Shown: in pieces, positions 22,892 to 33,797 of the stretch
Layout: each line of letters opens with the position of its first letter
How positions within the stretch are numbered: the first letter of the stretch is position 1
Origin: Phymatolithon calcareum
Taxonomy: Eukaryota; Rhodophyta; Florideophyceae; Hapalidiales
Direction of reading: 5' to 3'
Assembly (NCBI GenBank): GCA_977006965.1
Contig: OZ345352.1
Coordinates: forward strand, 4,526,001-4,590,000
Length of the DNA stretch: 64,000 nucleotides
Program-made: the position numbers and the translations under genes
The notes under the pieces: generated by a model
What the model was told of the DNA's origin: nothing
The model's database searches: none
The model's input: only the letters and a program-made list of their open reading frames with translations

Positions 22892-23437
22892 GTGGGAAAC
22901 CATGATGAGAAAAGGCCGCGGTGCAAATGCGTATTTTTACCGTCAGTGATATCCAAGGGATCCCGATTTGTTATGCGCGTATTTCGTTCCCGGCGCCGCA
23001 TTTTCCATTTGATGTTATGTTTGGAAATGTTTCTATGTCTCCTCATTAGAAGTTTCACGTATTTCAACAATTTCACCGCGCCTACATCGTACCTAACGGA
23101 CAAACAGCGCATGCCCACTTTCGTGCCGGAAATGACGTTGAACTGCGGTGCGGCGCTAGCATTTCGCGGCGGATTTACCAACGACTTTGCACCCAAATGC
23201 GTTCAACACAGACATCGCCGTAAACAGCCCCGCGAGAAGGCTGCTACACAGCCAGGCTCTTGGACCATATATGTCAAAGAGTTCGTATCGCCAATGATAT
23301 TTTTGTGTTCGACGGCCATGTTTGATCTGGTAAAATTTTTACAAGTTAGTTCTGAATGGACGATTGAACACTGTTTTGTCAGCTGTAGCCATTTTACAAA
23401 AGGTGTGATTTCTAACTGTGCAATACCTCCGATGTGA
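22892..23437 (+). other. Possible hypothetical protein of 181 residues
   Basis: Open from ATG at 22892 to 23437, the longest open frame in this stretch. It has a hydrophobic segment near residues 38-54 (IFHLMLCLEMFLCLLI). Its last part runs into the satellite array, which argues against a conserved gene. Function unknown. Confidence 0.25.
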
Positions 23438-23439
23438 AT

Positions 23440-24830
23440 CACCATCATGTTTCCAATAATGTAAATGTTCACTATGTTCAAAACGTTTGTGAGAGGTCAC
23501 TGGACAATGTTGCCGATTTAAATGCTCCCCATGGTCCAACATGTGTGAATGCTCGCAGTGCAATACCGTGGATGTGAATGTTCACGATGTTCTACTATGT
23601 GTGATTGCTCACTGCAATACTGCGGATGTTAATGTTCACCATTCTCCAAAATGGGTGATTTCTCACTGTACTATGCCACGAATGTGAATTTTAACCATGT
23701 CCCAAAAAGGACTTAACCAAGTTTGAAAATATGTGAATCCTCACCGTGCAATGCCGTGGATGTGAATGTTCAACATGTTTGAACAAGTGTAACCATGTTC
23801 CAGAATGTGATTGCTCACTGTGCACTGTCACGGAAATGAACGTTCACCATGTTCCAAAAAGTGTACGTGTTACCCATGTTCGAAATGTGTGAATACGCAC
23901 TGTGCAATGCTGCGGATGTGAATGTTCACCATGTTTGAACAAGTGTAACCATGTTCCAAACTTTGTGAATGTTCACTCTGCAATGCTGCTGATTTGGATA
24001 TTCACAATTTTACCAAAGTTTGTGATTGCTCTTTGCACAATTCAGCGAATGTGCATTCTCACCGTGTTCCAAAAATTGTAAGTATTACCTACTTTCTACA
24101 ATCTATGAATTGTCATTGTGCAATACCGCAGATGTGAATATTAACCATTTTCCAAAATTGATGATTGCTCACTGTACATTGTCGCAGATGTGATTTTCAC
24201 CATGTTCTAAATTGCGTAAATGCTCAGTGTGCAATGCCGCAGATGTGAATGTTCACCATGTTCGAATAAGTGTAGTCATGTTCCAAAATGTGTGATATTT
24301 CGCTGTGAAATACAGCGGAAATGAATGTTAACTAGGTTTCAAAACGATTAAGTGCTACCCATGCTCGAATAAATGCGAGCGCTCACTGTGCAATGCCGCG
24401 GATGTGAATGTTCACCATGTCTGAACAAGTGTAACCATGTTCCAAACTTTGTGAACTTTCTCTCTGCAATGCTGCTGATTTGGATATTCCAAATGTTACC
24501 AAAGTGTGGGAATGGTCACCGTGCAATGCTGAAGATATCAATGCTCGCCAATTTCCAAAAGGTGTAAATTTCACCATGTTCCCGAAAATGAAATGCTCGC
24601 CGAGCACTGGGGCAGATGTTAGTGCTCTCCATTTACCCAATATGTAAGCTTGCCCGCGTTGCATTTGCTTTGCCGCGGATTTGTACGTATCTCATTGTAG
24701 AAATGGTGTGCATCTTCACCATTCTCCCAAATTTGTTTAATACTCCGAGTGCAATGCCGGGCATGTGCATGTTCTCCATGTTTGAAAATATTTTATTGCG
24801 TCCACATAACTGCCCATGATGTGATAGCTC
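23440..24830. repeat. Degenerate satellite array of roughly 60-80 bp units
   Basis: Repeated words gtgaatgttcaccatgtt, tgctcactgtgcaatgccg and cggatgtgaatg recur at irregular spacing across about 1.4 kb. Units consist of two related halves and are diverged. Minus-strand translation is rich in His, Glu and short CEHSH or GEHLH-like strings that follow from the repeat and are broken by stops. A stray unit lies at about 26490-26570. Confidence 0.8.
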
Positions 24831-24989
24831 ACGGGGAATTGGCAGTCGCTGGGAGATTATTTTAGAAAATGGTGGCATCTCAAACAGCGCTTCCAAGATT
24901 GTACATTTGGGGAGTCTTGTGCCAGCGGATCACGTGCTCACCATAAACTCAACACAGTACATATTCAAATCGCAATCTAAACTGAGTGA

Positions 24990-26330
24990 ATTTTCTACCC
25001 TTTTCGAAGAACACCCTTTGTCAGAGTAGCAAGGCCAGAGACGATAGGGAGGTACAGCGATCTTATCAGATTTGCCCACCTCAATCCTGCCATCAACTAC
25101 CTCTTGAGATCATACTATGCGTGCAGACCACCGATGATGGCATACACACCTCTGCAGGATAACTACCACCGGTGACCCGCATGGATCGATACCCATTGTT
25201 ATGTCTCGGCGCCACAGTCCGTGGCAGCCGGAAAGCGACCACCCGCGATGACATTCAAGCGTTAATCGGCAATACCAAAGACTGTCTTGGAGCCGCAACC
25301 AGTGACAGTCAAGGTTCAGGCGTTGATCGGCAACACCAAAGACTGTCTTGGAGTCGCAACCAGTGGCAGTCCAGGAGCGGCGGCGCGCGGGCGATTCTCA
25401 TGCCGAGCCAAGTCATTCGACACCGTCTCGAGGCGCAACCAGCGGCATTCGAGAAGCCGCTACGCGCAAAGACGCTCCTGTGACATCCTAAGTCGCCCGA
25501 GAGCGCCTGGCCGCCTGGAAAACCGTTAGGCTCATGAAGATCGGGCAAAGAACGCCTTCCAGAAGCTCTCCACGCGAACGTCTCATCAGGTAGCGCCACG
25601 CGGCGCCGCGCTGCGACCAGCCGAGAATTTGTACGTCATATTCACAGGCGCGCACACACGCCAGCGGCTGAAAACTCGGCGCAGAGTCAAACGATTGCAC
25701 GACAGTCCCACCGGCGCGCACAGTCGCCAACAACTGCTCTAGAGTTCGAGTCTCGCCGATGGAAATGCCTATATCAAGCAGGACGCCGAAGAAACTTTGA
25801 TCTCCAGCACACGCATCGCATGCTTGCAGACGCATTCACACGGAGGCACGCACTTCGGAACGTGCCTGAACCGAGACGTGAACCGCGCGTAAGGCAGCGA
25901 ACAGCGTAAGGAGCTCTTTGGTACATCGGCTGTCCTTTTCCCGCGAGGACTCGTGGATATCTGATTTCTCGGCGGAAGGTTGACAGGAGAGCTTTTCGAG
26001 TTGGCAGCCCACGTTTTTTTGTTGACCAACCACCCACCCTTCATAGTCTTTTGTAGTAGTAGTGAAGCTATCGCACGGCTACAACTACGGCAATCCGGTT
26101 TTCCGGCAAGCGGTGCTTGTCCAGGAGGAGGTCCTAAGAATTACTGGACGGTGTCCGGGAACTGTAGCAAGGAGAAGCAAGACATTGTTCGCCTTCTCTG
26201 GGGAGCTCGACCGTTGGACGCCGTGAAAGCAAAGTCGCCAAAATTTCAGTTTTGTGTTTCGAATAAAACCGCAGATCTTCCTAAAGTCTGTGAAGGCAGG
26301 CAGTCTCCAAGTCTACCTCGCTATCACAAA
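24990..26330. repeat. Left arm of long inverted repeat
   Basis: This 1.3 kb stretch is the reverse complement, with many substitutions, of 29306-31040. Landmarks: accctttgtcagagtagcaagg (25013) matches inverted 30990; the stretch around aaccggattgccgtag matches at 26095 and 29945; gtgaaagcaaagt matches at 26223 and 29420. A translated frame is conserved between arms (PFVRVARPE here, PFVGAARPE in the right arm, then ..RFAH.N.AI.YLLRSY), implying the arms once encoded protein. Confidence 0.8.
25256..25372 (+). repeat. 61 bp tandem duplication inside the left arm
   Basis: The unit starting caagcgttaatcggcaa at 25256 is repeated as caggcgttgatcggcaa from 25317, including gactgtcttggag in both. 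The right arm has one copy, so the duplication happened after the arms formed or separated. Confidence 0.75.
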
Positions 26331-27032
26331 CCTGTCTGCTCAACACTTTGAATAATTGCAGCGCCTTGGACGTGGAGTGGATGTAAACCCATGTTTTCAA
26401 TACCGTAAATATTCTTTGCACAAAGTTAGTGAAGAGAAGGTTCAGCCTGTGCCCAAAACTGAGTGAATCGTTCGCCCTGGGGCCAAAAACGTGAATACAA
26501 ACATAGCAATGTGCATATTTTGATTGTCCATCATGTTCAAAAGAGTGTGAATACTCACAGTTCGCTTCGATACATGGAGCACGCACCTGTATCGTCTATG
26601 TCCGCTTTGTTGAATATTTGAGTCTAGGAGCTTTAGTTCATTTTGATAATTGTTGTGGCACTTTATCGGTGGTAAAGTGTTCAAGATGACTTACTAAAAA
26701 TATCTTCGTGTTCGTTGAGGTTCTCACATTACCGCAAGATCGATTCAACTTTCATGCTTCAGAGAGAGCTGCGGAAAATCATCAAGAGCGTTATCTTAGT
26801 CTTTAACAAGCGGTGTGTTTTTCCAAATACTTTGTCGCACACGCGTGTAGGCTCCCAAATCTATTTCGCACCATAATGAGAAGAAAAATAGACGGAAGGA
26901 CAATATCCCTGTGAACAGAGGGTAGCATATGTCCTCTAAAACGATCACGAGCTGGACTTCCGGTCCACCAACAGTCAACTAGAGGACCGAACGCGCTTGA
27001 CAAATCCATCTGGCCAATTCTGTGAGCCTGCT
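26331..27032. other. Core left flank, no gene
   Basis: Non-coding between the left arm and the 398-residue gene. It contains one stray satellite-like unit at about 26490-26570. Confidence 0.4.
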
Positions 27033-28229
27033 TTAGAGATTCATAATCCTGTCCGCGTTGCAAATTGCTTTCCAAATTCCGTAGACCTGAATTTGAACGA
27101 AGACGATTCGCGTTGTAACGACTTCCCGGTTTTCTGTGCGTGACCCAGATCTCGTCGCTGGACTTTCCTTGTAAAAAACCTTCTCCTCTCTCCTTCCGTA
27201 TTTGTTAATACCACTGTGCGAAACGTCTGCAGTCATACGGCATATCCGCTCGCTCGTCGATATTATTAAAAGCTCTTTCTCCGCCGCCGCGATCATGCGA
27301 TCATTGTCGGCAGGAAACTCGTCCAGTAAAGCTTGAAAAATTCTTACCAAACTCTTCTCGTCAGATTTCAAATCTCGTCGAATCGCGCCTGTCGAAGTAT
27401 TTGATATCTCATCACCGGAAAACAAAGTTTCGCTTCCTTCTGCTTCTTTCCCAATCAACTTCATGAGCTCTACACCCCATGGTGTATCAACTCCATAGAT
27501 GAGAGGAACGAAAATATTCAGAGAGAGCGCAAATTCGCTCATCTTATTCAAAAATTCCTCACTATCGGCCATGACAACTTTGGCAGTAAGAAAATTTCCC
27601 GCCGCACCGGGGTTATATGTTTCTTCAGGGACTTCCCATTCGTTTACGCATTCTTCGCGAATTTCCTTGAAATGTGAAAGAAGATGCTTTTTCACAGTAT
27701 GCAGATGAATTCCAACTTCATTTGTATGATGAACAAACACAGATGCCAACAAACAGCGAAAGAAAACGAGAGATAGAAACGAAAGCGATTTGAACCATGC
27801 GGGGACAAGATCAGAGATGATACCTGCGCTACGACTCTCTTGAAACGCAGATGAGAGCCATGTCTTCGCTATATGCTCATCGGTTAGCTTTTCGGTCGGA
27901 TACGGATCCTTCCATGATGTGGCACTCTGTGTGACCAAATTGACAATTCTGCATGCCACCCGTCTATATTGCATTGATCTTGCAGACGGTTTCCATCTCT
28001 CGTTGAAACGCTTCAAAGATGTTATGGACCATTTGTCAGTCGTCGACTTAACCTGTCGAGAGAAAAGGCCCAGTAAGGACTTATCAGCTTCTTGTTGCGA
28101 CATGAGTTTTGATTTCGCTCTCAAAGACGACGAAACATCTGCCGTTGTCCCCAAAAAGAGGGCATTCAGATCGTGCCAAAGAAGCTCACATGCACACTCT
28201 TGATCAATCTTCCTCCACCCTGTTGCCAT
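27033..28229 (-). CDS. Unrecognised 398-residue protein in the core of the long-armed element
   Basis: Open from ATG at 28229 to the stop at 27033, with no internal stop. It is one of the longest intact frames in the window that I cannot assign. The protein is mixed helical: a basic N-terminal third, a hydrophobic stretch near residues 146-165 (FKSLSFLSLVFFRCLLASVF), then an acidic region (VMADSEEFLNK) and a long charged C-terminus. I see no DDE, RNase H-like, recombinase or helicase motif. It is flanked by arms that are inverted copies of one another, so it is a candidate mobile-element protein. A partner frame lies on the opposite strand at 28802. It may instead be a host gene captured between two inverted element copies. 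Confidence 0.5.
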   Translation of the reverse strand: MATGWRKIDQECACELLWHDLNALFLGTTADVSSSLRAKSKLMSQQEADKSLLGLFSRQVKSTTDKWSITSLKRFNERWKPSARSMQYRRVACRIVNLVTQSATSWKDPYPTEKLTDEHIAKTWLSSAFQESRSAGIISDLVPAWFKSLSFLSLVFFRCLLASVFVHHTNEVGIHLHTVKKHLLSHFKEIREECVNEWEVPEETYNPGAAGNFLTAKVVMADSEEFLNKMSEFALSLNIFVPLIYGVDTPWGVELMKLIGKEAEGSETLFSGDEISNTSTGAIRRDLKSDEKSLVRIFQALLDEFPADNDRMIAAAEKELLIISTSERICRMTADVSHSGINKYGRREEKVFYKESPATRSGSRTENREVVTTRIVFVQIQVYGIWKAICNADRIMNL

Positions 28230-28801
28230 TTCGTCATGGAATTAAATGGCACACAAGGACATCAAGGGTTCCATATCGCAATTGACTGTGCTGTTGAATT
28301 TGAAAAAGTTTGGACGAAATACAAGTTAAAAATTAAAAATGTTGCTTAAAATGGATCGAGCAGATCATGCTTGGGTGCTATTTAACAGTTTTCCAAAAAA
28401 TCCTCTTATAATTGCAAAAACTGTGCTGCAAACATTGCTATGGATCAATAACACTCGATCAGAACCAAACTGCTGCAGATCCAGTCAGCATAGTGCTTGA
28501 TGAGCTGACCAGAAGATGAGAAGACTTTCAAGGAACAGGCGAGGGAAATCTTCCCAGACTCTCATTCACGCTGCTAACAGAGAAAAAAACCCGTAAGCTT
28601 CTTTCCGTTTCTTTGCGATTCTCTGGAGAGTTTTACGACGAGAATCGGAAAGTTATTTTAAGAGAAGCCATATATCATTTTGCTTTGCCATATTGCTCGT
28701 AGGCCGTTTCTAAAAGAAAACAAGGTCCAAAGAACAAACTCTCACGAATTCAGTTCAAGCGAAAGAAACATCTTCCAAAATCAGGAACTAGTCCATACAA
28801 A
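28230..28801. promoter_or_regulatory. Divergent intergenic region between the two core genes
   Basis: The 571 bp between two divergently read genes would hold both promoters. It is AT-rich and without coding sequence. No specific box can be assigned with confidence. Confidence 0.3.
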
Positions 28802-29191
28802 ATGATTGTTCCTCGAATGAAAGAGTTTAAGGCAATTGAAGATGTTGTACGTTGCTGGAGGTATGGAAATGTGGCGGATCGCCATGTTTCTCCTTTGTAC
28901 AAACATCTAGATGCATCGGAACGGAAGAGTCATGTACCTGAGAAGAGCGACAGTGAGGCTTCATTAGGTGCATGGTGGAAGTCCTCTGGAAATAAGTCAG
29001 CATTAGCAAGACTGCGGCGCCTTATTTGCGTTGTAGCCGGTGACACGAAATACGTGACTGTTCAACTCAGAATGGAGGACGATGAATTTTGGACTGGTGC
29101 TATAACGAAGTTTAATGAAACTTGGGAAGGTAAATCTCCTTCAACTCTGAAGCGTAAACGCTTTGAGGAAACTGCCCACAATGAATTATAA
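28802..29191 (+). CDS. Small 129-residue protein, possibly DNA-binding
   Basis: Open from ATG at 28802 to the stop at 29189-29191. It is rich in basic and aromatic residues: VVRCWRYGN near the start, then SLGAWWKSSGNKSALARLRRL, and a basic end with STLKRKRFEE. The pattern of W, Y and basic residues loosely resembles the GCR1_C-type DNA-binding domain found in fungal regulators and some Crypton elements, but this is only a visual likeness. It is read divergently from the 398-residue gene and lies just inside the right inverted arm. If the long-armed structure is a transposon, this would suit an end-binding protein. Confidence 0.4.
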   Translation: MIVPRMKEFKAIEDVVRCWRYGNVADRHVSPLYKHLDASERKSHVPEKSDSEASLGAWWKSSGNKSALARLRRLICVVAGDTKYVTVQLRMEDDEFWTGAITKFNETWEGKSPSTLKRKRFEETAHNEL

Positions 29192-29305
29192 CACTCCAGA
29201 GTTCTACTTTCCTTCACTAAAATAAAATCAAAGCTGTGTCATCGATGACGGCAAGCACAATTTTTAATCATGGCCTTATCCCGATTTCCTGCGCTAATAA
29301 ACTGA

Positions 29306-31040
29306 TATTTTGATCGCGAGGCAGGCTCGGAGACTGCTTGCATTGAGAGACTTTAGAAATATCTGCGGTTTTATTCGAAACATAAAACTGAAGTTTTGGC
29401 AACTTTGCTTTCACGGCGTCCAACGGTCTAGCTCGGCAGAGAAGGCGAATAATGTTGCGGTTCTCCTTGCTACAGTTCTCGGACACCTTTCTGTAACTCT
29501 TAGAAACCACCTTTCGGACAAGCACCTCGTCCAAACGCCACTCTCATACCCTCCATCCTATAAGACTAGCTCCCTTCAAATTGTCATTACAGCTTGCATT
29601 TACAGCAAGCCCTTACAGATAGCAATACAGTCATTACAGTACCGTAGTTTTCGATACGTACTTACACAATGAAGGATCACTAAGGGAAAACCCTAGATTC
29701 ACTGCTTACAGCTTACATGTGCTTCCACAGCTTACAGGTGCTTACACTGTAAAAGCACCTCGACGCGGAGCGGCTTCCAGATTCTTCCATTGATCCATTT
29801 ATCATATTGCCAAGTCACCTTTGATCTAATTCTTTTTCTATAAAGGTCGCCGCTACGCTGCGCCCTCGGCCTTTCGCCAGGGGAACAACCCGACCACAAC
29901 CAGTGTGCCAACTTGTGGGATTTACAACCCTACACTCTTGCCGGAGAACCGGATTGCCGTAGTTGTAGCCATGCGATAACTTCACTACTACTACGAAAGA
30001 CTATGAAGGGTGGTTGGGTGGTCAACAAAAAAGCGCGGGCTGCCAACTCGAGAAACTCTCCTGTCTTACCTCCGCCGATAAATCAGATATCGGACGAGTC
30101 CTTGTGGGAAATGGACAGCTGGTATAATAAAAAGCTCCTCACGCTGTTCGCTGCCTTACGCGCGGTTCACGTCTCGGTTCAAGCACTTTCCGAAATACTT
30201 GCCTCCAAGTGAACGCGTCTTCAAGCTTGCGATGCGTATGCTGGAGATCAAGGTTTCTTCGGCGTCCTGCTTGATATAGAGATTTCGATCGGCGAGTCTT
30301 GGAATCTGGAGCAGTTGCTAGCGACTGCGCCCGCCGGTGAGACTGTTGCGCAAGCTTTCGACTCTGCGCTGTCTTCAGCCGCGTTTTAAAACGCCGGCGG
30401 GTGTACGAGCCTGTCAATGTGACGCACGGAGACTCGGTCTGTCGTAGCGCCGTGCCGCGTGACGTAACCTGATTACAGGGTCGCATGGAAAGCGTCCAGA
30501 CGGCGTCCTTGGACTAGTCGTCACGCACCTAAGGGTTCTTCCAGGCGGCCACCAGTTGTGGCGCCCAGGCGCTGTCTGGCGACGTACGTTGTCGCGGGAA
30601 CGTCTTAGCGCATGGCAGCTTCTCGAATGCCGCTAGTTGCGGCTCGATACAGTGTCTAACGACCTGGCTCTGCACGGGGATCCTCTGTGCGGCGCTGCAA
30701 CGCGACGGCCGCTGGTTGCGGCCTGAAAACAGTCATTAGCGATGTCGACCAGCGCCCGGATGTCATCGCGCTTGCTCGCTTTCCAGCTTGCGCCGGATTT
30801 GTTGCCGAGACATGAAAATGGGTATCGATCCGTGCAGGGCACCGGCGGTAGTTGTCTTGTAGAGGCGTGTATGCCATCATCGGTGGTCGCGCGCAGTGTA
30901 TGATCTCAAAAGGTAGGTGATGGCATGATTGAAGTGGGCAAATCTGAGACGATCGCCATACCTCCGTACCTTCTCTGGCCTTGCTGCTCCGACAAAGGGT
31001 ATTCTTTGAAAAGAGTGGATCTTGATGGTGGCCTCACATT
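29306..31040. repeat. Right arm of long inverted repeat
   Basis: The reverse complement of 24990-26330, longer because of an insertion of about 390 bp at roughly 29540-29930. Outward it ends near 31040, where homology to the left arm fades. The minus-strand frame 30877-31143 carries PFVGAARPEKVRRYGDRL and RFAHFNHAITYLLRSY, conserved in the left arm, then shifts frame. Confidence 0.75.
29540..29930. mobile_element. Insertion in the right arm with ttacag and gcttaca repeats
   Basis: The left arm runs ccggcaag-cggtgcttgtcc without a break, while the right arm has about 390 bp at the same place. The insert carries many copies of ttacag or gcttaca (for example 29585-29640 and 29697-29750), in the manner of subterminal transposase-binding repeats of a MITE. 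Exact ends and target duplication were not resolved. Confidence 0.5.
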
Positions 31041-31262
31041 CCGATCTAGAGCATTCGGACGGCGCGCAGGTCTGGCAGTGTTGAAGTAGAAGCGCTGAAA
31101 AGAAGAGAGTTGCCGTTTTAAAAACCGTAACCTTTAATCTCACGATTCACATTTGCCCCAGTCGAAATGCCAGTCAGCAACACTCTCAAAATTTTCTCTT
31201 CCAGAATCTTGTCAAGTTCCTGTCTGCTCTTCGCGTGGGCTTCTAGATCTATTGAGGAGAAG

Positions 31263-32456
31263 TCAGAGAATATCGGGATCGTTACACAGCTCTGTGTACC
31301 GAGCGTACGCCCCTTGTCCGTTCATTCCAAACCAAGGCATAATGTGAACATCTTTAACTCCAAGATACCGAAGTAACTGCACACCGCCACGCTTCGGGCT
31401 ATGGCCTTTATGTGCTCTTTTGTTACCAAGTCCTTGCCCAATTTTTTGAAAATCGATCGTTCATAAAATCGAGTAAGGCTTTCCTTGGAAATTTTTCGTG
31501 ATAAACAACACGACGAGTGCGCTTTCCTAAAAAATTGCAGAATAAGTATCCAGAGGAGTCACTACCGTGAAAGGCCCAAGAGCTTAACGCAAAAGCGGTA
31601 TCCATGAGTAAGCATTTCGCAAAAGTATTTCCTGGCCAGCTTCGGACTTTGTACGAGCGAGACTTTGTTGAGTTCTCGGTCCTCTCGTCAATGCCAAAAT
31701 CAATGCCGTATTTCGTGTATTTAAAATTCTCCATCCGTCCTTTGGAAAGCTCATCATAGCGCATGCCACAATTCATGACAGTTAGAAGAAACGCGTGCAG
31801 CATATTGTCTTGCGGTTCGGGTTCGAAATTGTCCGCATCTCTGATCAAGAATACTTTCCCGTGCTCAATTAATGGCTCTGCAGACAGAGGAGGCGCAGAT
31901 CGCGCAACAATCCCTGCTTCAGGCAGAACTTTGTTATGTGTCTTTCGGAATTCCTTGATGTACATGTTTCCTTCGAGAGGATTTCCATGTGCACTTTTGC
32001 TTCCATCTTCGTTGACTCGAACAGTCCACATGTCGGTATGTACAGCATCTCGATAAACATATCGGCCACTGAATCTTTGCTCAACAGGCTGGCCTTCGTA
32101 CCATCGTAGGTGAGCAGGCCGGAATATTTGTTGAGAGTATTGACAATGAGTGTTGTTGACTCCGGAGTAACTTTCTCTTGATCCATGAACCCATGATCAC
32201 GAGCTGCCACTCGAAGCAGCTTCTCGGCTTCTTTCTTATTCACCTTCGAAGACTCTCCAAGCGAAATGGAGACGATATTTGAAAGCGGAACATCCCTGTG
32301 CAGGTAAGCAATGCTTATCCACCGTACACCTAGCTCAGTTTCACCACTTATCGTCGTCTTTAGCTTTGCTATCTGCTTCCGAAGTGTTCCCGCTAATATT
32401 AAGGATGAACTGTCTCGTGAACATTCACAGACTACAACGTTTAGAGTAATAATCAA
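31263..32456 (-). pseudogene. Crypton-like tyrosine recombinase, two frameshifts
   Basis: The C-terminal catalytic domain is clear. Box I arginine lies in CGMRYDELSK (about 31745-31765). Box II is HSPKRGGVQLLRYLG, followed by HIMPWFGM, and the nucleophile region is GAYARYTELC (Tyr codons at 31295-31306). This R...HxxR...(H/W)...Y order is that of tyrosine recombinases, and the Arg-Gly-Gly and Trp context resembles eukaryotic Crypton-type enzymes. The frame breaks at a run of six A/T bases (31442-31447), where one base too many would explain it, and again near 32035, where the N-terminal frame (31869-32456) joins. These enzymes cut and rejoin DNA through a covalent Tyr link. It lies just outside the right inverted arm. 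A copia element inserted 275 bp upstream. Confidence 0.7.
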
Positions 32457-32731
32457 TCGAATTGTGGGCTTGCCTCATAAATTCTTTGGCCTAGACAATT
32501 GTGTCAAAAGGTAACCCAATTCCGGCCGGATGAGCATGAAGTCCTGCGTCGCATGAACAATTATTTCTACTGTTAAATCTAAGTATGGTAGCACGGCTGG
32601 ATCTGTTGTGATAATTCCATCAAACAGTCTCATTGTTGCCATGGAGGACGTATGAATGTGTTTGAAGTGCCACCTAAGAAGTGTTATGTCATTGAATTCA
32701 CTCCAAATCAGAATATTTTATTTACAATTAG
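32457..32731. other. Flank of copia insertion
   Basis: Non-coding. Its continuation is on the other side of the copia element from 37589. The last five bases, attag (32727-32731), resemble attaa after the element (37589-37593) as a 5 bp target duplication with one mismatch. Confidence 0.5.
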
Positions 32732-33071
32732 TGTGAAATTTCGGGAGATTGGACCAGTTGTTTTCCACCTTTTACGCTGGTGCGTAGAGGCGGATCGATT
32801 GTGAGGTCCAAATTGTCTTTGCGTTTATCTTAATTAGTGTGTGTTTCAAGTAGCATATATACTCCTGCCTCGGTGCTCGAGAGGGAAGTTTTAGTCGAAG
32901 AAGAAGTAAACTCGCTTGTGTACGCAATCAATAAGGTAGATCAACCAGCCTCACCGGTCGTCGGTGAGAAGTTGAGAATTTCGTGGTCGGCACGTAGGCC
33001 CGAAATTTTATTTTATTTCCACTATTTGTGTACCAATCGTAACTACTCGCTATCTGCGCTGGCAAATCACA
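32732..33071 (+). repeat. 5' LTR of copia element
   Basis: TG...CA, 340 bp. It contains a TATA-like box at 32856-32861 (catatatactcc) as a likely promoter core. It is identical by eye to the 3' LTR apart from three substitutions near its start. Confidence 0.9.
32856..32861 (+). promoter_or_regulatory. TATA-like box in 5' LTR
   Basis: TATATA within the LTR, in the position expected for the U3 promoter. The same box lies at 37373-37378 in the 3' LTR. Confidence 0.45.
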
Positions 33072-33797
33072 TTCGCGAATTCTTCTACAGCGCAAAGTAT
33101 CTTCTGCTACTTTCCGTATTTTATCTGCAAAAGCGATCTCCCTTAGGACCGAACAGCACTCCCACGGTTCCTACCCCGTTGCGAAACAAACAACTTGCTG
33201 CACCCGCAGCACTGCGCGGAGCTACTACTGCTGCTACTGCTAGTACAGCTACTGCTGCTACACTGCTGCTACTTCTGCTGCTGTTGTTGCCTCTGTTGCT
33301 GTTGTTCCTGAAGTTCCTGTTATTTCTGGTGCTGTTACTTCCTCTGTTGCTGTTGTTCCTGCGTTTGCTGTTATTTCCGCAGTGGTCTTCGTATTGACTA
33401 CCACACTGTAGAGCACAGTGTTTGACACATTGCCTGCTTCGTTGTTGCTGCGCACTTCATTCTTTAGACGAGAAAGTTGATTTGGCTTGTGCTGATTAGG
33501 CGACTTGAAACAAGGAGAGGGGAGAAACTTTATCGTTTCTTGGCCTCAAAAACGAGAGTAGTCGGCTATTGGAGGTTGCTGTCTAGGCGCTACCTGGGCT
33601 TCCTCTCGTAATCTCTGCCTCCTGCTTTGTCTGTTTGCTTTTGTCAACAGCAAGGGGGTTGCTGTCCTGTCTAACGCTGAGGAACTACCACCAAAGGGAG
33701 AACCAGGTGCTGCGTAAAGCCTTGTAGTGTCCTCGGGGCGGTCTCTTTGACGTGGTGTCGTAATTTGCCAACGTTGAATCGAGCTACTTGCTAAAAA
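33072..33797 (+). other. copia leader with low-complexity trinucleotide run
   Basis: Between the 5' LTR and gag. About 33210-33390 is a biased run of ctg, ctt, gtt and gct triplets. Any protein read from it (Leu-, Ala/Val- or Thr-rich) is an effect of composition. No primer binding site could be assigned with confidence next to the LTR. Confidence 0.5.

Noticed and set aside
22892-23437. Confident secreted or membrane protein gene
   Set aside because: The frame runs into satellite repeats, has one modest hydrophobic segment and has no second copy, so it is listed only as possible.
23440-24830. CRISPR-like array
   Set aside because: Units are diverged, spacing is irregular and there are no unique spacers. 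The setting is eukaryotic transposon DNA.
24990-31040. Assembly inversion artefact of one sequence
   Set aside because: Arms differ by many substitutions, a 61 bp tandem duplication on one side and a 390 bp insert on the other, so they are separate old copies.
33210-33390. Leu-rich or Ala/Val-rich protein from the copia leader
   Set aside because: The composition comes from a ctg/gtt triplet run and reads as low complexity in all frames.
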